In this document: one piece after another, positions 1 through 7,743 of the stretch
Numbering within the stretch: the stretch's first letter is position 1
Layout: each line of letters starts with the position of its first letter
Source: Lachnobacterium bovis DSM 14045
Lineage (GTDB): Bacteria > Bacillota > Clostridia > Lachnospirales > Lachnospiraceae
Direction of reading: 5' to 3'
Assembly: GCF_900107245.1 (NCBI RefSeq)
Contig: NZ_FNPG01000027.1
Span: 1 to 41,753 of the forward strand
Length of the DNA: 41,753 bases
The notes under the pieces: generated by a model
The model's database searches: none
Told to the model about the DNA's origin: nothing
The model's input: only the letters and a program-made list of their open reading frames with translations
Translations under genes and position numbers: made by a program

Positions 1-28
1 ATTTTCATGAATTAATGAAGTTATTAAA

Positions 29-60
29 AATGCACCTCATCCCACCCGATGAAGTGCATT
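29..60. terminator. Hairpin at window edge, possible terminator
   Basis: A 13-bp stem with one C-A mismatch (29-41 against 48-60) closes a 6-base loop, CCACCC. The bases after it are only moderately T-rich, so it may end a gene lying left of the window on either strand. Confidence 0.45.
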
Positions 61-378
61 TGATGCCAGACTTATTTTTTGAAAAGTAACTAAAAGACTT
101 AAATGCAGGTAGTAATCGATTTGTCAATAGGTGTTATTAGACGGGTCGCGTTTACTTTTGCATAAGAATTAGCCAGCCGTCTATTTGCTATGCAATTTTC
201 AATATACCCACTGTCTGGAATAAGCTAATTATAGCACCTTTTCAGAAAGAAGGTAGCCTAAAAAAGTCGAATTTGATGTCAAAAATCGATTTTGTGTAAT
301 CAGACGATATTTCAGTTGGGTTTTAGTTTTTCATTCAAGGCTTGTGAATGAATAAGAAGGACCCACTAGGAATTAATG
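61..378. other. Gene-free stretch
   Basis: No convincing reading frame with a ribosome site was found on either strand. There is a loose inverted repeat (AGACGG near 139, CCGTCT near 178) and a small hairpin TCATTCA/TGAATGA at 331-351. These could be parts of an untranslated leader, but nothing firm can be said. Confidence 0.4.
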
Positions 379-407
379 TTGTTTTAGTAAGAAGAATACT
401 TTAGAAT
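379..407 (+). promoter_or_regulatory. Candidate promoter for the first Ltp-domain gene
   Basis: TTGTTT (379-384), a 17-base spacer and TAGAAT (402-407) resemble a sigma-A promoter. It lies 36 bases before the start codon at 443. The -10 is good and the -35 weak. Confidence 0.4.
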
Positions 408-442
408 AAAAAAATGTCAATAAGGGAGAAAGGAATAAAAAA

Positions 443-1111
443 ATGGAAAAAAATCAAGTGAAAAAGGATTATACAGAAATAATTCAGGAGGATAAATTTC
501 CACAAAAAACAATTCAAATGAAAAAGAATCGTAAGCAAATATTTGGATTTTTAAGTATGCTTGTTCTTATTACTACACTTGCTTTTGTATATAATGCTTG
601 TTTTTCGACAAATGAAGCAACTGCAAATGAAAAGAATATTTCTCATGTAAATAGTAATAATAAAACAAAAACAGATAATTCCCAAGAAGATGATGGAAAT
701 GAAGAAGATGTTGACGATGAAGAAGCAGATTATGATCAAGACAATGAAGAAAGTCAGCAAAACAAAGATTCATTATATGGGCAGGAAGCTGATAATTCAA
801 AAGATGATGAAAAGAATTCCTTAACACTGTCCCAGCAAAACGCCATTGCAAAAGCAAAACAATATATAGAATACATGCCATTTTCATATAATGGTCTTAT
901 TAAGCAGCTCGAGTATGAGGGATATTCAGAAGAAGATTCGATTATAGGAGCCGATAATTGTGGCGCAGATTGGAATGAAGAGGCATATAAAGAAGCAGAA
1001 AAATATCAAGAACTTATGCCAATGTCAAGAAAGGAATTGTATGATCAACTTCAGTATGAAGAATTTACAGAAGAGCAAATTAGTTATGCATTAGATAAAA
1101 TGGGAATTTGA
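443..1111 (+). CDS. Membrane-anchored Ltp-family protein (first copy)
   Basis: The protein has 222 residues. A lysine-rich cytoplasmic start (1-32) precedes one hydrophobic segment (about 33-53) ending in Cys53. The preceding YNA is a poor lipobox, so a plain membrane anchor is as likely as a lipoprotein. A very acidic Asp/Glu/Asn linker (about 60-125) leads to two Ltp repeats (about 127-222), with the YEGYSEED and CGADWNEEAYKEAEKY signatures typical of PF07553. The founding member, Ltp of Streptococcus thermophilus phage TP-J34, is a lipoprotein that blocks DNA injection by other phages; many bacterial chromosomes carry homologues of unknown role. A paralogue follows directly. An AGGA/GGGAG site lies 8-15 bases before ATG 443. 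The family call is firm; a role in phage exclusion is inference. Confidence 0.8.
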   Translation: MEKNQVKKDYTEIIQEDKFPQKTIQMKKNRKQIFGFLSMLVLITTLAFVYNACFSTNEATANEKNISHVNSNNKTKTDNSQEDDGNEEDVDDEEADYDQDNEESQQNKDSLYGQEADNSKDDEKNSLTLSQQNAIAKAKQYIEYMPFSYNGLIKQLEYEGYSEEDSIIGADNCGADWNEEAYKEAEKYQELMPMSRKELYDQLQYEEFTEEQISYALDKMGI

Positions 1112-1169
1112 TTTTTACAGTGATATAGTAGTATTTTTATTTTGATATACGTGTATTGTATTCATAGAA

Positions 1170-1211
1170 TGCACACTAGATGGAAGAATCTTATCTAGTG
1201 TGTATTTTTTT
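1170..1211 (+). terminator. Intrinsic terminator after the first Ltp gene
   Basis: An 11-bp stem (1171-1181 with 1193-1203, last pair G-T) and 11-base loop are followed by TATTTTTTT. The strong promoter for the next gene begins inside the T tract. Confidence 0.85.
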
Positions 1212-1238
1212 GACAAATAAATATAAAAGGAATATACT
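1210..1238 (+). promoter_or_regulatory. Strong sigma-A promoter for the second Ltp gene
   Basis: A perfect TTGACA (1210-1215), 17-base spacer and TATACT (1233-1238). The second copy is therefore transcribed separately from the first, with a leader of about 80 bases before ATG 1326. Confidence 0.8.
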
Positions 1239-1325
1239 AATAAAGTGTAGATATTTTTCGATGTTTACTTAAAAAACTTTGGATTCAATAGGGCAAATTT
1301 TTAGATGATTATATAAGGAGAGATT

Positions 1326-2279
1326 ATGAAGATGGAAGAAAATCAGATGGGACAAAATCAAATGCAACCTAATCCAGTACAAAGCAACCCAATGCAAAGC
1401 AACCCAGTACAAAACAACCTAGTACAAAACAATCCAGTGCAAAACAACCCAGTACAAAACAACCAAATGCAAGGCAACCCAATGCAAGGCAACTCAATGC
1501 AAGGCAACCCAATGCAGTATAATCCCATGCAAGAACAGTCACAAATGCAAATTAACCAAATGCCAAACAATCCAATGCCAAACAACCAGGTACCAAATGA
1601 TCAGATGATGCAAGGCACTCAGATGCAATATAATCAAATACAAAATATTCAAAATGGGATGAATCAAAATGGATTTCCAAAGAAAAAATCAGGTAAGGGT
1701 AAACTTATTGCTTGTATAGTCGGAATAGTTGTTGTTGTTTTAGCACTTTCATTAGGAATAGGTTTTAAAGTTCATCATGATAAGGTATTAGCTGATGAAA
1801 AAAGAATAGAAGAAAAAGCTAAGGAAGAAAAAGCTAAAAAGGAAAGAGAAAAGAAAGAAAGAGAAAAGAAAGAAAGAGAAAGAAAAGAGCGAGAAAAAGA
1901 GCAAGAAGAAGACGAAGATTCAACAGAGGATTATGATGATTCGGATGACTCAGATTCGGATGATTCAGATGCTTCAGCTTCAGGTTGTACTAGAGATCAG
2001 GCAGTTGAAAAGGCAAAACAATATGTTGCTTCAGGTGCAAGTATAATTTCACGTATTAATTTAGAAACAGAATTAAAGACAGAAGGAGTTTCCCCAGATG
2101 ATGCAGAGTATGCCGCAAATAATTGTGGTGTAGATTGGAATGAAAAGGCTTATAAAGTTGCAAAATTATGTGTAGATTATTTACATTATAGTGATAAGGA
2201 TAAGATACGCGGATATTTAAGGTTGATGAAGTTTACTGATGCTGAAATAGATTATGCATTGAATGTAATTGGATTATAA
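1326..2279 (+). CDS. Ltp-family membrane protein with N-terminal pentapeptide repeats (second copy)
   Basis: The protein has 317 residues. Residues 16-69 are about eleven copies of N-P-[MV]-Q-[SNG], continuing as Met/Gln/Asn-rich sequence to about 115. One membrane span covers 127-147. Then come a charged Lys/Glu helix (about 155-192, probably coiled coil), an Asp/Ser stretch (about 193-215), and two Ltp repeats (about 220-317, with CGVDWNEKAYKVAK). With positive charge before the span, the repeat tail should be cytoplasmic and the Ltp part outside. The layout resembles Firmicutes proteins with low-complexity cytoplasmic tails and a C-terminal sensor or binding domain. AGGAG lies 5 bases before ATG 1326. 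The duplication next to the first Ltp gene suggests selection for surface variation or defence; that is inference. Confidence 0.8.
   Translation: MKMEENQMGQNQMQPNPVQSNPMQSNPVQNNLVQNNPVQNNPVQNNQMQGNPMQGNSMQGNPMQYNPMQEQSQMQINQMPNNPMPNNQVPNDQMMQGTQMQYNQIQNIQNGMNQNGFPKKKSGKGKLIACIVGIVVVVLALSLGIGFKVHHDKVLADEKRIEEKAKEEKAKKEREKKEREKKERERKEREKEQEEDEDSTEDYDDSDDSDSDDSDASASGCTRDQAVEKAKQYVASGASIISRINLETELKTEGVSPDDAEYAANNCGVDWNEKAYKVAKLCVDYLHYSDKDKIRGYLRLMKFTDAEIDYALNVIGL
1371..1532 (+). repeat. In-frame 15-bp tandem repeat inside the second Ltp gene
   Basis: About eleven imperfect copies of a 15-base unit such as AACCCAATGCAAAGC encode N-P-M-Q-S and variants. The unit is a multiple of three, so gain or loss changes tail length without breaking the frame. 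Confidence 0.85.
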
Positions 2280-2306
2280 TTATAAAATATAAAAAAGAAT
2301 GATTTT

Positions 2307-2364
2307 AAAAGAGCTTTTACAAAGAATAGAGACATAAGATTTATTCGATGTAGGGCTCTTTTTT
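2307..2364 (+). terminator. Probable terminator after the second Ltp gene
   Basis: AAAAGAGC (2307-2314) pairs with GCTCTTTT (2355-2362) across a 40-base loop containing a weaker ACAT/ATGT pairing. The right arm runs into TTTTTT. The large loop makes it less certain than the other terminators here. Confidence 0.55.
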
Positions 2365-2499
2365 AATACGTTTTTTCATAAATGTTGTGCTTACAACGTA
2401 AATGTTGCTATTTAAACATTATAATTGAATTGAAATTAATAAGTTATAACTAACGTTTTATATTAAGAGGTTACGACTATAAAATCATTAATTGAGATT

Positions 2500-3321
2500 T
2501 TGAAGAACATGCTTTCTGAATTAAAAAATATAGGAAAGCATTATGGAAAAAAAGAGGAATTATTTTTTCCAAAGCTTTGTGAATATGGTTACAAGGGACC
2601 ATCAGACGTAATGTGTGGAGTAGATGATGAAATAAAGGGTGATATAAGTTTTTTGTATAAATTTATAGATATAGATAATTTTTTACATTATAAAAATAAT
2701 TTAAAACGATTAATTGATCGAATTAAAGAGATGATTTACAAAGAAGAAAAAATTCTTTTTCCGTTGGCACTTAATAATTTTACTAAAGATGATTGGAAAG
2801 AAGTTTATGCAGATTACGATGAAATGGGATATGCTTTTATAAATGATTTTCCCCGTTGGAAAGATGCAGCTTGCTGGATAGAGTCTAAAGAGGGTGCGGC
2901 TTCATCAGAATCAATAGCTGATGCAATTGGAAATGGAATTATAAAAATGCCAACAGGAGAGTTGACGATTAAGCAACTTGTAGCTATGTTTGCCATTATT
3001 CCGATTGATTTTACGTTTATTGATAAGGATGATGTTTTGAGATTTTTTACCAATAATGAAAAAGTTTTTGCTAGACCACTTTCAGCACTTGGAAGAAAAA
3101 TATACACTTGTCATCCACCAAGAATTATACCGGTTGTTGAAGCAATGCTTGGAGATTTTAAAACAAAATGTAATGATAAAATGGAGATGTGGATTGATAA
3201 ACCTGACAATCCCGTAAAAGTTATTTATCATGCGGTCTACGATGACAAAGGAGAATATATTGGAACGTTAGAAATGGTTCAAAGTTTCAAAGATGCAAAA
3301 GAGCATTTTGCTAGTAAATAA
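2500..3321 (+). CDS. DUF438/hemerythrin-PAS family protein, N-terminally shortened, start uncertain
   Basis: The product resembles the C-terminal two thirds of DUF438-hemerythrin-PAS proteins. It has HYGKKEELFFP, GPSDVMCGVDDEIK and KEEKILFPLAL (late hemerythrin helices), then a PAS-like part (about 150-270: GELTIKQLVAM, VFARPLSALGRKIYTCHPP). Family members normally begin with a DUF438 domain and the first hemerythrin helix, with its HP iron ligands; neither is present. The open frame extends back only to a stop at 2464-2466 and has no ATG or GTG there. The coordinates given use TTG at 2500, with only GAG just before it. ATG 2509 is an alternative, and the best ribosome site, AAGAGG (2465-2470), would suit a noncanonical start near 2479. 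It may be a decayed 5' end or a real shortened sensor with reduced iron binding. The PAS half looks intact. Confidence 0.6.
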   Translation: MKNMLSELKNIGKHYGKKEELFFPKLCEYGYKGPSDVMCGVDDEIKGDISFLYKFIDIDNFLHYKNNLKRLIDRIKEMIYKEEKILFPLALNNFTKDDWKEVYADYDEMGYAFINDFPRWKDAACWIESKEGAASSESIADAIGNGIIKMPTGELTIKQLVAMFAIIPIDFTFIDKDDVLRFFTNNEKVFARPLSALGRKIYTCHPPRIIPVVEAMLGDFKTKCNDKMEMWIDKPDNPVKVIYHAVYDDKGEYIGTLEMVQSFKDAKEHFASK

Positions 3322-3359
3322 TTTTTGTTAAAAAAATGAATAATAGACAAAATTATGTC

Positions 3360-3397
3360 GACATATACATTGTACCTACAGTGTATATGTCTTTTTT
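3360..3397 (+). terminator. Intrinsic terminator
   Basis: A perfect 10-bp stem GACATATACA/TGTATATGTC (3360-3369 with 3382-3391) is followed by TTTTTT. It ends the hemerythrin-PAS transcript. Confidence 0.9.
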
Positions 3398-3496
3398 GTA
3401 GTAGAAAAATATTAGAGATTAATTCTAAAAATGTAGATTTAAAATAGAAATATTTTTATGGTTAAAAAAAATGACAGTAAAGGATGATAGGTAGAA

Positions 3497-4816
3497 ATGC
3501 AATTATATTTTGAAAATACGATAGTTCAGACAATATCATACTTATTCTATGGTGTTTTTGCATGGTATGTTTTTATGAGTGTCAAATCAGATTTCGGCTC
3601 AGAAAAAGAAATTCAATATTTTAAGGCTCAGATTTTGTCGTATTTGGTATACCTTTTTTCAACATGGGCTTGGACACTTAATGAGTTGAGAGCTTTTAAT
3701 ATAGAAAAAAATTTATTAATGCTATTAGCAATTGTGTGTCATATTTCCGTAAGTTGTACTATGTATTTATGGATAAAATATTATGTTTATCATTTGCAAC
3801 TTTATTTTTCTGAAAAGCGTTGGTTTAAAAGAATTTTTTCTGTACCGATTGCAATGGCATTGATATTAATTTTTTCAGCAGTAAAACATGACTTTGTATT
3901 TTATACAAGGGATGTAGGAGGAAGAACGGAAATTGTATATGGAAAATATTACAATTTGTTATATGCATTTTTCGGTATATATTTTATTTTTGTTGTTACG
4001 GGGACTATATATTCGGCTATAAGATTAAAAGAAAAAGAAAGAAGACAGGAGATAATCCTTTTTGTTGGATACATTTTTATATTGAGTCCAGTTGTTATGT
4101 TTAGTCATTTTTTAAAAGTATTGTCGGTTACTACAGTGTCGCATCTGGCAGCAATATTTTTTACATACATAAGTATTCAGGAAACCAGAGTTAGAATGGA
4201 CGGTCTTACTAAATTAAATAATAGGAGAGTTGCTGAAGAATATCTCATAAAAGCTATAGGCGAATTGGTAGTGGATAAAGAAGAAGTTGCAGTTTTTATG
4301 ATGGATATTAACGATTTTAAGATGGTAAATGATAAGTATGGACACCTTGAAGGGGATAAGGCTTTAGTGACAGTTGGAAATGCTATAAAAAAAGTTGCAG
4401 CCAGTAACAGTTGTTTTGTGGGACGTTACGGAGGAGATGAGTTTATTATGATTTTTCGTAATAAGCTATACAAAAAAAACAATATTGCAAAAACTGACAA
4501 TAGAGTAGAAAACAAAACAGAAAATAAAACAGATACCCAAATAAAGACTAGTAAGTCGATTTCTTTTGAAGATTTTGAAAAAATGTTTGAAAATAATATT
4601 TATAATACTCTTAGTCGTAAACTAAACAGTGCAATTGAACATGAATGTAAGTTGTTAAATCTTGAATATGAATTGACATTAAGCGTAGGTTATTGCGTTT
4701 GCCGTAGTCCTAAAGATGATCCAAAATCGATAATTAAGTTAGCAGATGAACATCTTTACGAAGAAAAAGGAAAATATCATAATGCAAAAAAAACAAACGG
4801 GAAGTACAAGTCTTGA
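3497..4816 (+). CDS. Membrane diguanylate cyclase (GGDEF), no I-site, large insertion
   Basis: The protein has 439 residues. The first ~225 form about six to seven hydrophobic segments, likely a membrane sensor. The GGDEF domain starts near 230 (DGLTKLNNRR), has the metal site MMDINDFKMVND and a perfect RYGGDEF at 310-316, and ends with LSVGYCVC and a LADEHLYEEK helix. It should make cyclic di-GMP from two GTP. The RxxD inhibitory site normally found just before the signature is missing (SNSC instead), so product inhibition through that site is unlikely. A Lys/Asn/Thr-rich insertion of about 40 residues (323-361) separates the GGDEF hairpin from the rest of the domain. No EAL or HD-GYP partner lies nearby. 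The gene is bounded by a terminator before it and a palindrome after it, so it is probably monocistronic. Confidence 0.9.
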   Translation: MQLYFENTIVQTISYLFYGVFAWYVFMSVKSDFGSEKEIQYFKAQILSYLVYLFSTWAWTLNELRAFNIEKNLLMLLAIVCHISVSCTMYLWIKYYVYHLQLYFSEKRWFKRIFSVPIAMALILIFSAVKHDFVFYTRDVGGRTEIVYGKYYNLLYAFFGIYFIFVVTGTIYSAIRLKEKERRQEIILFVGYIFILSPVVMFSHFLKVLSVTTVSHLAAIFFTYISIQETRVRMDGLTKLNNRRVAEEYLIKAIGELVVDKEEVAVFMMDINDFKMVNDKYGHLEGDKALVTVGNAIKKVAASNSCFVGRYGGDEFIMIFRNKLYKKNNIAKTDNRVENKTENKTDTQIKTSKSISFEDFEKMFENNIYNTLSRKLNSAIEHECKLLNLEYELTLSVGYCVCRSPKDDPKSIIKLADEHLYEEKGKYHNAKKTNGKYKS

Positions 4817-4851
4817 AAAATGCGATGTTTTATGTTAATCTTTTGTTTATG

Positions 4852-4879
4852 CAAAATGTGAAATGAATTTCACATTTTG
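4852..4879. promoter_or_regulatory. Perfect 13-bp inverted repeat before trmO
   Basis: CAAAATGTGAAAT (4852-4864) and its exact complement (4867-4879) flank two bases. Only a short T run exists inside the right arm and none follows, so it is a poor standard terminator. It could be a protein operator or an RNA hairpin ending 15 bases before the ribosome site AAGGAG (4895-4900) of the next gene. Confidence 0.65.
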
Positions 4880-4905
4880 TAAATGCTATCATAAAAGGAG
4901 ACAGA

Positions 4906-5616
4906 TTGTTGAATATTGAACCGATTGCTAAAATATATACAGATTTTCCAGAAAAGTTTGGAATTCCAAGACAAAGTGGACTAGTTGAGCATTCAACAGG
5001 CAGAATTGTTTTTGAAAAAAAGTATAGAAATGTTTTGGCGATAAAAGGTTTAGAGGAGTTTTCTCATTTGTGGTTGATTTGGGAGTTTTCGAAATCTAAT
5101 GTTAATTCTGAAAAATTTGTGCCAATGGTTCATCCCCCTAAGTTAGGAGGAGAATCTAAAAAAGGAGTATTTGCGACAAGATCTCCATTTAGGCCTAACA
5201 AATTAGGACTTTCCTCTGTAAAGATTCTTAAAATTGATACAAATTGTAATGAATCGCCTGTAATTTATGTTTCGGGCATAGATATATTAAGTGGAACTTC
5301 AATTTATGATATTAAACCATATATTCCGTATACAGATTGTCATACGGATGCGAGTGAAGGTTATACTAAGGATACAAAAAATAAAACAATAAATGTTTTG
5401 TTCGAAAAGGATTTTTCGGGCTTCATTTCTGAGAATGTAAAAAAAGCACTAATAGAAGTCCTGAGACAAGATCCAAGAGCAGCATACAATAAGAAAGAAG
5501 ATTATATTTATGGTATGGCATTCAAGGAATTTGATGTACGTTTTATAGTAAAGAATAATGTATTAAGAGTGGTGGATTTATGTTATAGAGACGCTGATTT
5601 TAAAGAAATAAAATAA
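4906..5616 (+). CDS. trmO: tRNA (N6-threonylcarbamoyladenosine37-N6)-methyltransferase TrmO
   Basis: The product is a TsaA/VirR-like protein of 235-236 residues, the usual length of E. coli TrmO, which methylates t6A37 of tRNA-Thr using S-adenosylmethionine. Seen motifs are the opening EPIAKIYTDFPEKFGIPRQ, HLWLIWEFS, RSPFRPNKLGLSSVKI and DILSGTSIYDIKPYIPY. The C-terminal extension DPRAAY...YGMAFKEFDVRF, present in bacterial members, is also there. The start is a TTG: 4906 and 4909 are both TTG, and 4909 has the better spacing (8 bases) from AAGGAG. The GH32 gene begins 51 bases downstream without a clear terminator between, so read-through is possible, though the two functions are unrelated. 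Confidence 0.9.
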   Translation: MLNIEPIAKIYTDFPEKFGIPRQSGLVEHSTGRIVFEKKYRNVLAIKGLEEFSHLWLIWEFSKSNVNSEKFVPMVHPPKLGGESKKGVFATRSPFRPNKLGLSSVKILKIDTNCNESPVIYVSGIDILSGTSIYDIKPYIPYTDCHTDASEGYTKDTKNKTINVLFEKDFSGFISENVKKALIEVLRQDPRAAYNKKEDYIYGMAFKEFDVRFIVKNNVLRVVDLCYRDADFKEIK

Positions 5617-5667
5617 TTAAGTCACTATTAGAGAGAAAATACAAATTATAGAATATAGGAGAGTTGT

Positions 5668-7068
5668 ATGAGAAACAAAACTTACAAGCATATGTATCAC
5701 ATATTTGGAAAAAAAGGTTGGGTAAATGATCCAAATGGCTCATGTTATTATGATGGAAAATACCATATTTTTTACCAATATGCGCCAGATTATCCTGAGA
5801 GTGCATTAAAATACTGGGGGCATGTTAGTTCAGAAGATATGATACATTGGGAAGATAATGGAATTGCATTAAGACCAGACATTCCACAAGATAAAGATGG
5901 AGTTTATTCAGGAACAGCATTTTGTGATGATGGCAAAATGGAACTTTTTTATACAGGAAATGTAAAACATCCGGGTAATCATGATTATATTTTGACAGGA
6001 AGAGAACAAAATGTAATCTATTTATCAAGTGATGATGGATATAATTTCTCTGAAAAAGAATTGTTAATGACAAATGAGGATTTTCCTAAGAGCATGGGAC
6101 TTCATGTGCGTGATCCAAAAGTGTGGAAAGAAAATGATAAGTACTATATGTTTTTAGGAGCTAGATCGGTTGATGATAAAGCTTCAATGTTGTTTTTTGA
6201 ATCTGATGATAAGAAAAACTGGCAATTATACAAAGAATATACTCCAAGTGCTCAATTAGGTTATATGTTTGAGTGCCCTGATTATTTTGAGGTTGATGGT
6301 GTAAAGGCTATTGGCGGTTGTCCACAGGGAATGGATAGTCAAGAATATAAATTTATGAATATGTATCAATCAGGATATTTTATTTTAAATGAAACTACAA
6401 TCCATTCATCAAATGAAGAACTTGAAAAAGATATAACAGTAGAAAACTTTAAAGAATGGGATATGGGATTTGATTTTTATGCTCCACAGGTTTTTACAAC
6501 ACCTGAAGGAAAAAAGATTATTATCGGTTGGGCAGGTGTTCCTGATGCTCCATATGATAATGCTAAATCTCTTGAAGAAGGGTTTGAACATTCGTTGACA
6601 TTATTTAGAGAGATTTCTTATGATTCAGATAAAAAAATATTTAAAACTTATCCAATTAAAGGCTATGAAGAATTAAGAAAAGAAGAAAAAGAGGTTCTTT
6701 TGACTGATGATAAGAAAAAAGTAACACTAGATAGTTCTTTTGACCTTGAAGCAAAAGCAACCGGAAAAGCTCAGATAGTTTTCTCAGATACTGAGGGGAA
6801 CAAAGATTTAGTGTTCGCATTTAAAGATGGTGTTTGTGAATTGAAGTTTTTAAATGAAACTGGTTGTAAAAGAGATGTAAGACGTGCAAAAGTAGAAAAA
6901 GTAGAAAATGTAAGAATTTTTATGGATCAGTCAATTATCGAAATTTATGTTAATGGCGGTGAGGTTGTATTTACGTCAAGGTATTATCCAAATGATGACA
7001 ACATTGTTGCAACGTTTGACGGCTTTTATGAAGTAAATGCATATTCGTTAGAAGAAATTGATTATTAA
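5668..7068 (+). CDS. Glycoside hydrolase family 32 (sucrose/fructan beta-fructosidase)
   Basis: The enzyme has 466 residues and no signal peptide, so it acts in the cytoplasm on imported sucrose, sucrose-6-phosphate or short fructo-oligosaccharides. The three GH32 hallmarks are present: WVNDPNG with nucleophile Asp21, RDP (Asp149, transition-state stabiliser) and ECPDYF with acid/base Glu202. A five-bladed propeller (about 1-330) is followed by the usual C-terminal beta-sandwich (about 340-466, with MDQSIIEIYVNGGE near the end). No transporter, PTS component, fructokinase or LacI-type regulator adjoins it, so the substrate cannot be read from context. GGAG lies 8 bases before ATG 5668. The family is certain; the sucrose-6-phosphate versus fructan choice is open. 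Confidence 0.93.
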   Translation: MRNKTYKHMYHIFGKKGWVNDPNGSCYYDGKYHIFYQYAPDYPESALKYWGHVSSEDMIHWEDNGIALRPDIPQDKDGVYSGTAFCDDGKMELFYTGNVKHPGNHDYILTGREQNVIYLSSDDGYNFSEKELLMTNEDFPKSMGLHVRDPKVWKENDKYYMFLGARSVDDKASMLFFESDDKKNWQLYKEYTPSAQLGYMFECPDYFEVDGVKAIGGCPQGMDSQEYKFMNMYQSGYFILNETTIHSSNEELEKDITVENFKEWDMGFDFYAPQVFTTPEGKKIIIGWAGVPDAPYDNAKSLEEGFEHSLTLFREISYDSDKKIFKTYPIKGYEELRKEEKEVLLTDDKKKVTLDSSFDLEAKATGKAQIVFSDTEGNKDLVFAFKDGVCELKFLNETGCKRDVRRAKVEKVENVRIFMDQSIIEIYVNGGEVVFTSRYYPNDDNIVATFDGFYEVNAYSLEEIDY

Positions 7069-7174
7069 ATAAAAAATATAATTTTGATATCAATATTTAG
7101 ACAATGATTAAGACGCATGTATTGAAAACAAAAATAATAAATGCACAAGATACATGTAAAAAACATATAAAATT

Positions 7175-7240
7175 AGCCAAGGTCACTTGTTTTATTTCAC
7201 AATAATTTGAATGTGAAAAGGATAAGAACCTTGGCTTTTT
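7175..7240. terminator. Terminator between convergent genes
   Basis: AGCCAAGGT (7175-7183) pairs with ACCTTGGCT (7228-7236), followed by TTTT. Inside is a second hairpin, TTTCACA/TGTGAAA. On the minus strand the hairpin is followed by an AT-rich tract, so it may serve both directions. Confidence 0.8.
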
Positions 7241-7273
7241 GATATTTACCGTCTAGAATTCTAGAACTTAAAT

Positions 7274-7513
7274 TCAATCAACGAACTTCTCAATATAATC
7301 TAAGTCAGCTGGGTTTTCAATAATAATTTCACCGCGTTGTATAATATCATTTGTAAGAGCAGATGCTAGAAAGATGTACTCAGATAATTGGCTTTTAAGA
7401 TTCAAAGAATCACCCTCTGTTGTCTGGAATAATACATCTCCACGACATCTTTTTACAGCTTCTAAAAATTCCATTATTTCGATATTTCCTTTGAGATTAT
7501 CTTTAAGTTTCAT
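7274..7513 (-). CDS. Small conserved protein of unknown function (79 residues)
   Basis: I place the start at the ATG ending at 7513 because GGAGG lies just 6 bases before it. The frame is open for 34 more codons upstream, but that part looks like untranslated leader. The product is acidic and soluble: an N-terminal stretch (MKLKDNLKGNIEIMEFLEAVKRC), a GDVLFQTTEGDSLNLKSQLSEY core and a helical end. The core 'GD-x-F-x-T-x-EGDxLNLKS' looks like small proteins common in Lachnospiraceae, some of which carry the unreliable label 'polyA polymerase'. I see no catalytic motif and assign no function. It faces the GH32 gene convergently. Confidence 0.7.
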   Translation of the reverse strand: MKLKDNLKGNIEIMEFLEAVKRCRGDVLFQTTEGDSLNLKSQLSEYIFLASALTNDIIQRGEIIIENPADLDYIEKFVD

Positions 7514-7647
7514 ATTTACCTCCTTGTAGGAAAAAGTATTTTCTATTAATTCTAAAGTGTATGATTTATATATGCAAGTGAAAGAGGTGTAAAAAAAACA
7601 CACATTATCAAACATGTTATCGTTTAAAATAACGAAAAATATTAGTA

Positions 7648-7667
7648 TTGTATTTGTTAAAATACAA
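7648..7667. promoter_or_regulatory. Palindromic operator candidate before pta
   Basis: TTGTATTT and AAATACAA form a perfect 8-bp inverted repeat around GTTA, 17 bases before the candidate -35 of pta. It resembles a Rex-type site in its TTGT...ACAA ends but is 20 rather than 18 bases, so I do not name the regulator. A second TTGTATT-based palindrome precedes pflB. Confidence 0.45.
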
Positions 7668-7683
7668 CGATTTTATTGTTTTT

Positions 7684-7710
7684 TTGAACAAAAGAGCGTA
7701 AAATTATAAT
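7684..7710 (+). promoter_or_regulatory. Candidate pta promoter
   Basis: TTGAAC (7684-7689) and a perfect TATAAT (7705-7710) are 15 bases apart, slightly short for sigma-A. Transcription would start about 27 bases before ATG 7744. Confidence 0.45.
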
Positions 7711-7743
7711 TAGTTAACAAATATAGTTGTAAAGGAGAAAAAA

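Noticed and set aside
5668-7068. Secreted levanase or inulinase
   Set aside because: No signal peptide or membrane segment is present; a cytoplasmic fructosidase fits better.
7514-7615. Upstream extension of the small minus-strand protein
   Set aside because: It includes the GGAGG ribosome site for the internal ATG and encodes an unlikely aromatic-rich leader.
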